Below are positions 24,136 to 31,233 of a DNA stretch of 36,541 nucleotides, piece after piece. The stretch is from a virus. Position 1 is the stretch's first letter. The number at the start of each line of letters is the position of its first letter. The stretch covers positions 1 to 36,541 of the IMG/VR virus record IMGVR_UViG_3300032214_000234; one strand, written 5' to 3'. The notes under the pieces were generated by a model, which worked only from the letters and a program-made list of their open reading frames with translations, made no database searches and was not told where the DNA came from. The translations under genes and the position numbers were made by a program.

Positions 24136-24302
24136 AATTTAGGGCTTTGAATTCTGCCATATAAAGGGGCTAATAGGTATTTATCACCCAGCTCTCTTTT
24201 AATAGCTTCTATTCTTGTTTTACGGGCTTCTATAGCCATTAATTCTTGCGCTGAATAGGGTAGCGTCACTCCGTAAAAATTACTGTTTCTTAATCCTTCC
24301 AT
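24132..24302 (-). CDS. small hypothetical protein between ERF and nuclease-like genes (56 aa)
   Basis: The start ATG at 24302 overlaps the ERF stop by one base (TGATG), and the stop overlaps the next start by several bases. The peptide starts MEGLRNSNFYGVTLPYSAQE and continues with a charged helix (LMAIEARKTRIEAIKREL) then LLAPLYGRIQ. No family recognised; the coupling on both sides argues it is real. Confidence 0.65.
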   Translation of the reverse strand: MEGLRNSNFYGVTLPYSAQELMAIEARKTRIEAIKRELGDKYLLAPLYGRIQSPKL

Positions 24303-24847
24303 CATAGCTCCGCCTTTCTTTTATCTTTAGCTTCAATTACCATTTTAGATAGAGTGCGATCATTCTTAACTTCACCCATTACAAAATTATAATTAGCCTG
24401 GAGTTCTTCTAAAGTTTGTGAATGAGCTATTTTTTGAAGATAATCTGCGGCATTGAGCGCGGCTGATTGACCATCATCATCCGTATCAGAATAAAGACTT
24501 AAAAATGCTGAAAGGCTATAACGGCGAATGTAGGATACGGCGCTTCCCAATCCCTGACAATCTTGCTTTTGTAAGGGGCAGACGGCAGTATCTTCAATCC
24601 ATTCCCCCGAACTATGGATTAAACGAGTAGTTAAATGAAGTTTGCCGTCATCGGATGGACTTAACGACTGAAGTATTGCAATATTATTGTTGTTTAATGG
24701 CGCTTTAACTGCATCAATAACTGAATTGATATTGGCATACTTGGATTTGTAATGAGGGTTAGTTGAATCTTTAACGGCAAATCTAATTTCTTTTTGCGCG
24801 GATACTAAAGCTTCAGCTATCTGTTTGATGCTTTCGGAAGTTTTCAT
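24302..24847 (-). CDS. ERF-family single-strand annealing recombinase
   Basis: At 181 aa this has the ERF core: TNPHYKSKYANINSVIDAVK at 29-48 and LGSAVSYIRRYSLSAFLSLY at 100-119, followed by SDTDDDG (the acidic metal-like motif). It anneals complementary single strands during phage recombination and genome circularisation. It is co-transcribed with a YqaJ exonuclease. The C-terminal helix (about 135-181) is shorter than in P22 Erf. Confidence 0.92.
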   Translation of the reverse strand: MKTSESIKQIAEALVSAQKEIRFAVKDSTNPHYKSKYANINSVIDAVKAPLNNNNIAILQSLSPSDDGKLHLTTRLIHSSGEWIEDTAVCPLQKQDCQGLGSAVSYIRRYSLSAFLSLYSDTDDDGQSAALNAADYLQKIAHSQTLEELQANYNFVMGEVKNDRTLSKMVIEAKDKRKAEL

Positions 24848-24871
24848 CTTATCTTGTCCTAAAAAGTTTCG

Positions 24872-25276
24872 TTAAATTACATGCGATATTGTATCGTTAT
24901 AAGCCCATTTAGCAAAGCTATTTGTTTCATAGTTTTCAGCTATAAACTTTGCAATTCTTTTAATTTCCGCATCGTAAACATCTTTAATGCGACCTAATTT
25001 ATCATCTTTACTATCATACAAAATATTCTTTACTTGATTTTGAACTTCAACTTCATCATAAAAATCAGAAAAGACATCCACATTAAAAGATATATGATAT
25101 TCAATTAATTCTTGCAAAGATATATGAGGTTCTAAATCCAAAAAGTCAGGATCAGGATTCATCATAGTTTGAATATGAATCTTGTGTTGCATCTCTCGTT
25201 GCTGGTCAGACATATTTGCCCCCGTAACTTGTTGATTCTTTCGCATTTTAACCTTATCTTCTTGATTAGGCAACAT
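24872..25276 (-). CDS. hypothetical protein (134 aa)
   Basis: This acidic, helical protein (DFLDLEPHISLQELIEYHIS, then SDFYDEVEVQNQVKNILYD and AEIKRIAKFIAENYE) overlaps the upstream gene by 11 bases. The N-terminal 21 residues may be untranslated, because a GGGGG-containing ribosome site precedes an internal ATG giving MSDQQREM. No known domain; it lies next to the recombination genes. Confidence 0.6.
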   Translation of the reverse strand: MLPNQEDKVKMRKNQQVTGANMSDQQREMQHKIHIQTMMNPDPDFLDLEPHISLQELIEYHISFNVDVFSDFYDEVEVQNQVKNILYDSKDDKLGRIKDVYDAEIKRIAKFIAENYETNSFAKWAYNDTISHVI

Positions 25277-25616
25277 TTTTATTTCCCCATTTATAAGTGT
25301 CTTTAATTTTTATCCATTTAGCTTCGGCGGCTTGAAGAAAAGAATACTCATCTAATTTAGCGCCATCAAAAGTTTCATCGCCAAATTCATCTAATTCACC
25401 TTCATCATGGGAAGCCCAAGCTTTTTCAAGATTTTCAGAAATAAGTTGGTTGGCTTTGTCATACCAAATAACGCCACCATTTTTAAGATTAAAGTATTCA
25501 CATTTATATGGATCACTTGCTTGGTCAATTAACCAAAACAATTCTTCGAGGTCGCGATAAGCAAATATACCTACTATTTGTCTATCATCATAATGACGAA
25601 CTAATGCAGTAGCCAT
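25266..25616 (-). CDS. hypothetical protein (116 aa)
   Basis: Taken from ATG 25616 rather than TTG 25637, because the ATG falls right after the stop of the small membrane gene. The product begins MATALVRHYDDRQIVGIFAY and contains LEELFWLIDQASDPYKCEYF and an acidic stretch (SHDEGELDEFGDETFDGAKLD). No family recognised. It overlaps the next gene by 11 bases. Confidence 0.6.
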   Translation of the reverse strand: MATALVRHYDDRQIVGIFAYRDLEELFWLIDQASDPYKCEYFNLKNGGVIWYDKANQLISENLEKAWASHDEGELDEFGDETFDGAKLDEYSFLQAAEAKWIKIKDTYKWGNKNVA

Positions 25617-25617
25617 A

Positions 25618-25728
25618 TTATTTACCCATCCATTCAAATACCATTGGAGTTAAAATATAAAGGCAAATTGCAAACCAAGCCCAAAAGGCGGTAGCAAAGA
25701 TACATCCGAGAATTAAGTCTTTTTTCAT
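25618..25728 (-). CDS. small membrane protein (36 aa)
   Basis: ATG at 25728. It has a basic start (MKKDLILG), one long hydrophobic segment (CIFATAFWAWFAICLYIL) and a short end MVFEWMGK. A single-pass inner membrane peptide of an early operon could act in takeover or superinfection control; this is speculation. Position one base before the next start supports reality. Confidence 0.6.
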   Translation of the reverse strand: MKKDLILGCIFATAFWAWFAICLYILTPMVFEWMGK

Positions 25729-25744
25729 CTTGTCTTATCCTTTC

Positions 25745-25996
25745 TTATTCAATTTCTGATTTATAGGGATCAATTTGTGTTTGCACATACTCGTAATTAC
25801 CACTTTGCGAATTATGCTTGAGTTTTGAATTAGGTGCAACAAATTCGTATTTGTCGGCAGTCCAATTATATTTAAGCTTGGCATCTTTAGGAGCGTAGTT
25901 ATATTTATCTTCAACCCAATTATATCGAAGCTTGGGTGATTCACCTGCGAATGATGCGATTGGTAGTGCGATTAATAGTGCGGTTAGTAGTTTCAT
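25745..25996 (-). CDS. secreted small protein with three Lys-x-Asn-Trp repeats
   Basis: At 83 aa, residues 1-17 are a signal peptide (MKLLTALLIALPIASFA, likely cleaved before GES). The mature part carries three units of about 18 residues: PKLRYNWVEDKYNYAPKD, AKLKYNWTADKYEFVAPN, SKLKHNSQSGNYEYVQTQ. It is the first gene of the leftward operon with a strong promoter, so it is probably made early and exported to the periplasm. Role unknown; envelope modification or exclusion is possible. Confidence 0.78.
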   Translation of the reverse strand: MKLLTALLIALPIASFAGESPKLRYNWVEDKYNYAPKDAKLKYNWTADKYEFVAPNSKLKHNSQSGNYEYVQTQIDPYKSEIE

Positions 25997-26022
25997 ATCG
26001 TTTCCTTTTTAGTTGTTACAAG

Positions 26023-26031
26023 TGCTAATAT
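26023..26031 (+). promoter_or_regulatory. candidate rightward extended -10 promoter
   Basis: TGC-TAATAT is an extended -10 motif on the plus strand. It would start a transcript near 26038, about 25 bases before the VRR-NUC start. It overlaps the -10 box of the leftward promoter, so the two divergent operons may compete for polymerase. Confidence 0.45.
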
Positions 26032-26054
26032 ACCCTTTTAAATATTTGTGTCAA
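26027..26054 (-). promoter_or_regulatory. strong sigma70-like promoter for the leftward operon
   Basis: Minus strand: TTGACA (26054-26049), 16-base spacer, TATATT (26032-26027). Both boxes are at or near consensus. It would start RNA near 26018, about 22 bases before the first leftward start, which has AAGGA upstream. Confidence 0.8.
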
Positions 26055-26062
26055 ATTTTTTA

Positions 26063-26419
26063 ATGAAGAATAACGAACACCTGGCACAGACTTTGCTTAT
26101 TAAATGGTTTAGGCTTCAATACCCATTAATGGCTAAATGCCTGTTTGCTATTCCAAATGGCGGAGCTAGGCATATCGGAACGGCTATTAAACTTAAACAA
26201 GAAGGAGTGACCGCAGGGGTATCCGATTTGTTTCTTATGATTCCAGCAAATGGGCTTCATGGGCTATTTTTAGAGATGAAGGCAGACAAAAGTGCAAGAT
26301 TACAACAAAACCAAGAACAGTTCCTTACTTTAGCAGAATCAATGGGTTATGGTGCGGAAGTGGCTTATGGATTTGAGGAAGCTCAAAAAATAATACAAAA
26401 ATACTTGCAAGAACGATAA
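26063..26419 (+). CDS. VRR-NUC domain nuclease
   Basis: Starts at ATG 26063 (118 aa); an upstream in-frame GTG lies within the promoter. It has PNGG (31-34), Gly-Val-Ser-Asp55 and LEMKAD (Glu71, Lys73), followed by QNQEQFLTLAESMGY, the pattern of stand-alone phage VRR-NUC proteins (PD-(D/E)XK type), proposed to cleave branched DNA such as Holliday junctions. It is the first gene of the rightward operon. The ribosome site is weak. Confidence 0.9.
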   Translation: MKNNEHLAQTLLIKWFRLQYPLMAKCLFAIPNGGARHIGTAIKLKQEGVTAGVSDLFLMIPANGLHGLFLEMKADKSARLQQNQEQFLTLAESMGYGAEVAYGFEEAQKIIQKYLQER

Positions 26420-26467
26420 CAATCGGTTAATAATAAAAAAGACAAGATAAAAGAAAGGTGAAACTAA

Positions 26468-27112
26468 TTGCATTATTACCAACATAACATCGCGGATTAC
26501 CGCAAAGATACAACACACTTAACATTGCTGGAGCATGGATGTTATAGACAACTACTAGATCAATTCTATCTTGATGAAACACCGCTCCCTTTAGAAGAAG
26601 ATAAATTATTTAGATTATTTAACGCAAGGACTGAAGATGAAAAGAATGCTATTAGGAATGTCATTAATGATTTTTGGACTAAAACTGAAGATGGTTTTAT
26701 TCAAGGAAGGTCTAAAACTGAAATTGATGGCTATAAAGAACGCATTGAAGTAGCCACTAAATCCGCCAAGAAGCGATGGGACAAGGGTTCTATGCCAACC
26801 CAATGCCAACCCAATGCTAACTCACTAACTAAAGAACTTAATAACTTAATAACTAAACAACCTATAAACACATATATATCCAAAGACTTCGATGTCTTTT
26901 GGCAAGCATTCCCTAAAAAGAAAAAAAAGGAAGATGCGAGAAAAGCTTGGAATACGATAAGACCTAATATAGAAGAAGTGTTGAAAGCCATTGAATGGCA
27001 GAAACAATCGCCTGAATGGTTTAAACAGGGTGGACAATTCATTCCGTATCCCGCTACATGGATACGCTCCCATTCTTGGGAAGATGAAAAGTCCGTTTCA
27101 GTAACATTTTAG
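26468..27112 (+). CDS. DUF1376/YdaU-family replication protein
   Basis: At 214 aa, starting at TTG 26468 with AGGTGA 8 bases upstream. The N-terminal winged-helix-like domain begins HYYQHNIADYRKDTTHLTLL, the DUF1376 signature found in phage replication initiation proteins. The C-terminal DVFWQAFPKKKKKEDARKAW and QFIPYPATWIRSHSWEDE resemble the ends of phage replication initiators. It likely binds the origin and helps load host helicase. A loader-like gene lies at 28719. Confidence 0.82.
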   Translation: MHYYQHNIADYRKDTTHLTLLEHGCYRQLLDQFYLDETPLPLEEDKLFRLFNARTEDEKNAIRNVINDFWTKTEDGFIQGRSKTEIDGYKERIEVATKSAKKRWDKGSMPTQCQPNANSLTKELNNLITKQPINTYISKDFDVFWQAFPKKKKKEDARKAWNTIRPNIEEVLKAIEWQKQSPEWFKQGGQFIPYPATWIRSHSWEDEKSVSVTF

Positions 27113-27120
27113 GAAGAAAG

Positions 27121-27477
27121 ATGATAAATGAAATTTTATGTCTATCAGCAATTATGTTTGGTGAAGCAAGGGGTGAACCTGATCTTGGAAAAGTTGCAGT
27201 TGCTTATACTGCGATTAACCGCAAAGCCGATCCAAATTATCCGAAAACTATTTGTCAAGTAATGAAGCAACCCGCTCAATATCAGTTTCTTGATTACGGG
27301 ATGCCAACTAAAACACAGATAGCATATTTAGAACCGCTAGCAAAAGCGATTTTAGAAAAGAGGATAGATGATCCAACAAGGGGGGCAAAATTCTTTCATA
27401 CGAAACAAATGCCAAAACCTTTTTGGGCAAGACAAAAGGAAGTTAAGATAGCTATAGCAAATCATATATTTTATTAA
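27121..27477 (+). CDS. SleB-like cell wall hydrolase
   Basis: At 118 aa this covers a hydrolase_2 domain: MFGEARGEPDLGKVAVAY (Glu15 is the likely catalytic acid), INRKADPNYPKTICQVMKQP then QYQFLDYG and DPTRGAKFFHT. Such domains cleave peptidoglycan. There is no signal peptide, and it lies in the early region far from the lysis cassette, which is unusual. Confidence 0.85.
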   Translation: MINEILCLSAIMFGEARGEPDLGKVAVAYTAINRKADPNYPKTICQVMKQPAQYQFLDYGMPTKTQIAYLEPLAKAILEKRIDDPTRGAKFFHTKQMPKPFWARQKEVKIAIANHIFY

Positions 27478-27494
27478 CAAGAAAAGGACAAGAA

Positions 27495-27764
27495 ATGACA
27501 CAAGATACAACAATGGGTAATTTAGAAACTTGGGTTCGTCAATTAAATGGCGAACTCAATGTTCAAGATATAGCAAAAACTAGACCAGCACCAATAGAAG
27601 ATGTAGTAGCTCCCTATTCGGTATTTTTAAGGCATTATGATAAAGTAGGTCTTTGTGCCGCTACAAATAAAAGACGCGCTAGTCGATGCAATGTAGAATT
27701 TGTATTTGATGGCAATACTCGTAAACTTAAAAATGTAAGAATGATTAATCAAGATGAAGAATAA
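27495..27764 (+). CDS. hypothetical protein (89 aa)
   Basis: The product starts MTQDTTMGNLETWVRQLNGE and has a basic strand-rich end (CNVEFVFDGNTRKLKNVRM). No family recognised. Ribosome site AAAAGGACAAG. Overlaps the next start by 11 bases. Confidence 0.6.
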   Translation: MTQDTTMGNLETWVRQLNGELNVQDIAKTRPAPIEDVVAPYSVFLRHYDKVGLCAATNKRRASRCNVEFVFDGNTRKLKNVRMINQDEE

Positions 27765-27972
27765 AGAACCTGATACCAAAGAATGGCTTTTAAAAGTGCA
27801 TAGACAAACTCAAACTGATCTTGAGTATAGAAAGGCATTGGCTAGAGATGTTAATGAGCTTGTAGAAGCATTAGATTGGATGGTAGAAGGTTTAACTCAA
27901 GGTGATCCTAGATTTGATGAAATACCTTGTGTTAGAAATGCAAAGGTTATATTAGAAAAATTAAAAGGATAA
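27754..27972 (+). CDS. hypothetical helical protein (72 aa)
   Basis: Charged and helical, with EWLLKVHRQTQTDLEYRKAL and DVNELVEALDWMVEG. No family recognised. Starts within the end of the previous gene. Confidence 0.6.
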   Translation: MKNKEPDTKEWLLKVHRQTQTDLEYRKALARDVNELVEALDWMVEGLTQGDPRFDEIPCVRNAKVILEKLKG

Positions 27973-27978
27973 GACAAT

Positions 27979-28197
27979 ATGGAAACTAAAGCATGGCTGA
28001 TAGAAGAAACAGGTCAAAATGGCGAAATAGTTTGGAAGATGATTTCATTTTTTGAACCCGACAGTCTTGAGTGGATGCGCGACCTCAAAGGTAAGCGCCA
28101 CAATCTTACAATCACTAAATTAATAGCTGGTGAATCTAAAACAATCAACGGGGTTGAGAAGAAATATGATTCTTCAAAATTTGTGGTTGGTCTTTAA
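27979..28197 (+). CDS. hypothetical protein (72 aa)
   Basis: The product starts METKAWLIEETGQNGEIVWK and ends SSKFVVGL; pattern suggests a small alpha/beta protein. Ribosome site AAAAGGATAAGAC. No family recognised. Confidence 0.6.
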   Translation: METKAWLIEETGQNGEIVWKMISFFEPDSLEWMRDLKGKRHNLTITKLIAGESKTINGVEKKYDSSKFVVGL

Positions 28198-28282
28198 GAT
28201 TGTTGGTTTTCTTTTGTGGGTGGTTATATTCCTGGTTGTTTCATTGGTCTTATATTTCCTATGGGAAGAATTCAATGGTTAA
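28166..28282 (+). CDS. small membrane protein (38 aa)
   Basis: ATG at 28166 inside the end of the previous gene. Almost wholly hydrophobic (VFKIVGFLLWVVIFLVVSLV) with a polar LWEEFNG end. Single-pass membrane peptide; function unknown. Its stop overlaps the next small membrane gene. Confidence 0.5.
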   Translation: MILQNLWLVFKIVGFLLWVVIFLVVSLVLYFLWEEFNG

Positions 28283-28379
28283 AATTATTAATTTTGCAAT
28301 CAAAATATTAATGATGGGCGGTTTTTTTGGTCTTTTATTGGGATTGTCATTAGTGTTAGAATTAACATTTATTCGATGA
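28275..28379 (+). CDS. small membrane protein (34 aa)
   Basis: ATG at 28275, overlapping the previous ORF by 8 bases and the next by an ATGA junction. The product MVKIINFAIKIL continues with a Gly/Leu-rich membrane segment and ends FIR. Function unknown. Confidence 0.5.
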   Translation: MVKIINFAIKILMMGGFFGLLLGLSLVLELTFIR

Positions 28380-28567
28380 GTATTAGTATGGAAGTTCTAT
28401 TTCGCTATTTAGTCTTTGATGACTTTGGCGATCCGCATAAGCGCTTTCGCACAAAGCATGAAGCTGATATGTATATTATTAATCGACCTAATCATTCAAT
28501 TAAAAGATTACCACCGCAACCAAAAGAAAATGTATTTGATTTAATAACAGACGAGCCACCATTTTGA
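28376..28567 (+). CDS. hypothetical protein (63 aa)
   Basis: Starts by ATGA overlap. The product has YLVFDDFGDPHKRFRTKHEA and HSIKRLPPQPKE, ending in an acidic DEPPF. Small cytosolic protein of unknown function; the acidic-Pro-Phe end resembles protein-docking tips such as those of SSB, without proof. Confidence 0.6.
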   Translation: MSISMEVLFRYLVFDDFGDPHKRFRTKHEADMYIINRPNHSIKRLPPQPKENVFDLITDEPPF

Positions 28568-28707
28568 GCCATATATTAATTATTATTACAGGTCTTATCT
28601 ATTCATATATTAGCGTTGAACAATTTTATCTAGGCAATAATGGAATGGGTATTTGTTATTTTGGATATGCTTTAGGAAATGTTGGTTTATATATGATGGC
28701 TAAATAA
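28564..28707 (+). CDS. small membrane protein (47 aa)
   Basis: TTG start at 28564 overlapping the previous stop (TTGA). Two hydrophobic segments (HILIIITGLIYSYISV and ICYFGYALGNVGLYM) separated by a polar loop. No family recognised. Confidence 0.5.
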   Translation: MSHILIIITGLIYSYISVEQFYLGNNGMGICYFGYALGNVGLYMMAK

Positions 28708-28718
28708 AAGGATTTTAA

Positions 28719-29150
28719 ATGACACAAGACGATAAGATAGGTTTTAAATCAATGATGGATACAGTCACATCTTTGTATCAAAAGCCCGACCTAGATATAG
28801 ACACTTTAAGAGTTTGGTTTCATAAGTTTGAGAAGTATGAATTTTATGTAGTGACTAAAGCTTTTGATAAGTGGGTTGATAACAATAAGTTTATGCCTAC
28901 AGTATTTGACATACTTCAGTTATGTCGAGAAAAGCCAATTGAGTTTGCACAATTACAAGCACCGAAACTAAACAATCAACAGAACAAGGCTCAAGCTGAT
29001 AAGTTATTGGCTATGATCCATGAGAAGATGCCGATTGAAGATAAGAAGCTAAAAGATATGAGAGCTTGGGCGCATAAAATTATTGCTAACCCAAAGAATT
29101 ATCCAGCAATCTCACTTGAATTCGCAAAGGAAGCTATAAATGCAAAATAA
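28719..29150 (+). CDS. possible helicase loader-like replication protein (143 aa)
   Basis: All-helical, with LRVWFHKFEKYEFYVVTKAF and DNNKFMPTVFDILQLCREKP, the pattern of phage helicase loader/replisome organiser proteins of the G39P or lambda P-like sort (a 'kfMPTv.dil' segment is common in them). The C-terminal half is basic and charged. With the DUF1376 protein it would make an initiator-loader pair. Moderate certainty. Confidence 0.5.
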   Translation: MTQDDKIGFKSMMDTVTSLYQKPDLDIDTLRVWFHKFEKYEFYVVTKAFDKWVDNNKFMPTVFDILQLCREKPIEFAQLQAPKLNNQQNKAQADKLLAMIHEKMPIEDKKLKDMRAWAHKIIANPKNYPAISLEFAKEAINAK

Positions 29151-29409
29151 ATGGAGCAAAGTAAGTAAATATTGCATTGAACGCAATAATTTTTATATTT
29201 CCCGATACACTCTTGCGGATGGCGCAAATAGATATGTATTATGGGATGGATCAAAAATGATTAAAATACACGACAACGCACAGGAATTAAAAGATGAAGC
29301 ACAGAGATTGGATAGTGAATCAACAAAACTTGGGCAATCTAACGACTTATTTGGAAGACTTAATCAAAGAAGGAAAGACACCTCAAGTTACGATCAAAGA
29401 AAAGGTTAG
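29140..29409 (+). CDS. hypothetical protein (89 aa)
   Basis: The start KWSKVSKYCIERNNFYISRY and TLADGANRYVLWDGSKMIKI suggest a small beta domain common among phage accessory proteins. It overlaps the end of the previous gene by 11 bases and the NinB-like start by over 100 bases, which suggests one of the two boundaries differs. Function unknown. Confidence 0.55.
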   Translation: MQNKWSKVSKYCIERNNFYISRYTLADGANRYVLWDGSKMIKIHDNAQELKDEAQRLDSESTKLGQSNDLFGRLNQRRKDTSSYDQRKG

Positions 29410-29665
29410 TGGTGATAAGAGGTCTTTGGAAGCCAATAAGTTTTTGTGGGGCAGGCTTTATAAAAGCATATCGCAATTTACAGGTTACTTACCTATGGAA
29501 GTGCATCTTCTATGCGGGCATCTTTTCTTATCTGAACAAAAAACTATTAATGGAGTTCAAGTTCCTTATGTTCGTTCAACAACTGATCTTACAGTCGAGG
29601 AATTTACATTTTATATACAGAATATTGAGAGTTATTTTGCCCAGCTAGGTTGGTCAATTGAATAA
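29294..29665 (+). CDS. NinB-like recombination protein
   Basis: At 123 aa it has NinB/Orf features: GKTPQVTIKEKVSGDKRSLEANKFLWGRLY (RS-x-E-x-N segment; split here as KRSLEAN and FLWGRLY), a CGHLFLSEQKTING stretch, and TVEEFTFYIQNIESYFAQLG at the end. Lambda Orf/NinB binds single-stranded DNA and assists Red recombination, consistent with ERF/exonuclease here. A later start would reduce the overlap with the previous gene. Confidence 0.78.
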   Translation: MKHRDWIVNQQNLGNLTTYLEDLIKEGKTPQVTIKEKVSGDKRSLEANKFLWGRLYKSISQFTGYLPMEVHLLCGHLFLSEQKTINGVQVPYVRSTTDLTVEEFTFYIQNIESYFAQLGWSIE

Positions 29666-29948
29666 AGAAGAAAAAAAGCACTACGACAAATTGTCACAAT
29701 TAGGATGTATAGTGTGTAGGCGAGAAGGATGGGGTTATAGTCCACCTCATATTCATCATATTAGACATGGCGTAGGGTTATCCCAGCGCAGTCATTGGTC
29801 ATTAGCAATACCTTTATGCCCTAATCATCATCAAAATGGCGGTTATGGGATAGCTTTACATGCAGGACAAAAAGAATTTGAAAGAAAGTTTGGAACTGAA
29901 GTTGAGCTATTGCAAGAAACAATCAAGTTAATGAGGATTAAATTATGA
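29658..29948 (+). CDS. Ref-like HNH nuclease (recombination enhancement family)
   Basis: TTG start at 29658 inside the NinB end. At 96 aa it has CIVCRREG, HIHHIRHGVGLSQRSH, IPLCPNHHQNGGYGIALHAG and FERKFGTEVELL, matching the C-terminal nuclease domain of phage P1 Ref and lambda NinG-like proteins. Lambda genomes also place a nuclease next to NinB. Likely a structure-specific nuclease working with RecA or recombination intermediates. Confidence 0.85.
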   Translation: MNKEEKKHYDKLSQLGCIVCRREGWGYSPPHIHHIRHGVGLSQRSHWSLAIPLCPNHHQNGGYGIALHAGQKEFERKFGTEVELLQETIKLMRIKL

Positions 29949-30007
29949 TAGAATTATTATTCGGTGTTATCGTTATGATAATTGCCATTTATTTTATAAA
30001 TAGGTAA
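29945..30007 (+). CDS. tiny membrane peptide (20 aa)
   Basis: ATGA overlap with the previous stop. The peptide MIELLFGVIVMIIAIYFINR is a single hydrophobic helix. It ends 4 bases before the next start. Could be real because of the coupling, but is short enough to be chance. Confidence 0.35.
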   Translation: MIELLFGVIVMIIAIYFINR

Positions 30008-30011
30008 TTTA

Positions 30012-30443
30012 ATGCCAACTGCCCCTCTTAACACCAAGTGTCGAGAACTAGGTTGCAAGAATGAAAAAACTAGCCGATCCACCTTTTGCAATGAACATGG
30101 TGGCGCTATAACAGAAAAAGGCAAAGAGAATAGTAAGCTTTATGCAACTGCCTTTTGGAAAAAACAAAGAGTTATACAATTAAGCAAGAAACCATTGTGT
30201 GAAGCATGCTTACTTGAAGGCAAAGTAGTTCAAGCGCTTCATATAGACCATGTATTTCCTCACAGACAAGATCAGAATAAGTTTAGAAGTAATCTGTTTC
30301 AAAGTTTGTGTGCGCCCCATCACACGCTAAAAACTCAAGAAGAAAACAAGGGCATTTATCTTTACTATTCACCAAATGGAATTATTCAATACAATGACAC
30401 AGATTATGCCAAACAAGTTATTGACCAAGCAAAATTTGCGTAA
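30012..30443 (+). CDS. HNH endonuclease (143 aa)
   Basis: A zinc-finger start (CRELGCKNEKTSRSTFCNEH) is followed by LCEACLLEGKVV, LHIDHVFPHRQD and SLCAPHHTLKTQ, a full HNH core with Cys pairs. HNH proteins near terminase genes are known to assist cos cleavage in HK97-type phages; here it is about 3 kb upstream. Other roles are possible. Confidence 0.85.
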   Translation: MPTAPLNTKCRELGCKNEKTSRSTFCNEHGGAITEKGKENSKLYATAFWKKQRVIQLSKKPLCEACLLEGKVVQALHIDHVFPHRQDQNKFRSNLFQSLCAPHHTLKTQEENKGIYLYYSPNGIIQYNDTDYAKQVIDQAKFA

Positions 30444-30750
30444 GATATATAAGCTATGTGCATCATTACCGCCGTTTAATGAATACCCTATGCCCCAGCC
30501 GCATAAAATTAGTTTTAGTGTAATAAACACTAATGAAGTGTTTGGCTATTTTCACACCGAGCCAATGAGAATTGAGATTGATAAAATGTGCGATACATGG
30601 GATCATATATTTCAAACTATGATGCATGAGTGTATTCATGTTGCATTGTATAAAAGCAATCACCATGACTTTGACCAGCATGAATTAAAGTTTAATAAAA
30701 TAGCAAAAAGAATTTGTGATATGTATAAATTTGATATAAAGGAATTTTAA
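30406..30750 (+). CDS. SprT-like metalloprotease
   Basis: Taken from ATG 30406 (114 aa); ATGs at 30376 and 30394 overlap the HNH gene more. It has His74-Glu75-x-x-His78 in MMHECIHVAL and a third His92 in DFDQHELKF, the zinc site of SprT/HExxH proteins. It may process a protein bound to DNA or modify a host target. No good ribosome site is seen at any of the three starts. Confidence 0.75.
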   Translation: MPNKLLTKQNLRKIYKLCASLPPFNEYPMPQPHKISFSVINTNEVFGYFHTEPMRIEIDKMCDTWDHIFQTMMHECIHVALYKSNHHDFDQHELKFNKIAKRICDMYKFDIKEF

Positions 30751-31233
30751 ATGAATAAAGTTATAACATTTATATTAGCCCTTATTATTGGTGGCTTATT
30801 AGCTATTATTTCTGATCAAGTATTTGCGGCAGATACTAATATCACTACAAATATGAAAGGTATGCCTGTTCCTTCAGCTATTGCTCCTTCTATTTCTACT
30901 ATGAATCCCAAGATTTGTAAAACAGGTGTAAGTGGCGGAGCTAACACAGGTGTTGTATCCATTAGCGGTGGATTTACAGTTGAAGATGAGAATTGCGCAA
31001 GGGTAGTTAAAGCTGAAACCTTATCTAATCTAGGATTAAAAGTAAGTGCCGTAAGTTTAATGTGTCAAGATGAAGCTACATGGGAAGCAATGGAAATGGC
31101 ATCTAGTCCTTGCCCTTTTGGTGGAGCATTAGGCGATGTTGCTAGACGCGCTTGGTTTAAACGATACCCTGAAAGATTTTATAAATTATATGGTTCGGAT
31201 TTTAAGCTTCCTGTTATTGCTGATAAGCAGTAA
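30751..31233 (+). CDS. secreted hypothetical protein (160 aa)
   Basis: The N-terminus is a signal peptide or anchor (FILALIIGGLLAIISDQVFA, then ADTN). The mature part has four Cys (ICKTG, NCARV, LMCQDEATWEAMEMASSPC) and a C-terminal basic helix (ARRAWFKRYPERFYKLYGSD). Likely periplasmic. No family recognised. It precedes the lysis cassette and overlaps the next gene by 44 bases. Confidence 0.7.
   Translation: MNKVITFILALIIGGLLAIISDQVFAADTNITTNMKGMPVPSAIAPSISTMNPKICKTGVSGGANTGVVSISGGFTVEDENCARVVKAETLSNLGLKVSAVSLMCQDEATWEAMEMASSPCPFGGALGDVARRAWFKRYPERFYKLYGSDFKLPVIADKQ

Noticed and set aside
24883-24895. CGATA-TTG-TATCG palindrome resembling the 22454 inverted repeat
   Set aside because: It lies within the coding end of the 24872-25276 gene and shares only part of the motif; probably chance.
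26731-27042. Minus-strand ORFs opposite the DUF1376 gene
   Set aside because: Overlapping recognised coding sequence in the other direction, with no family features or start signals.
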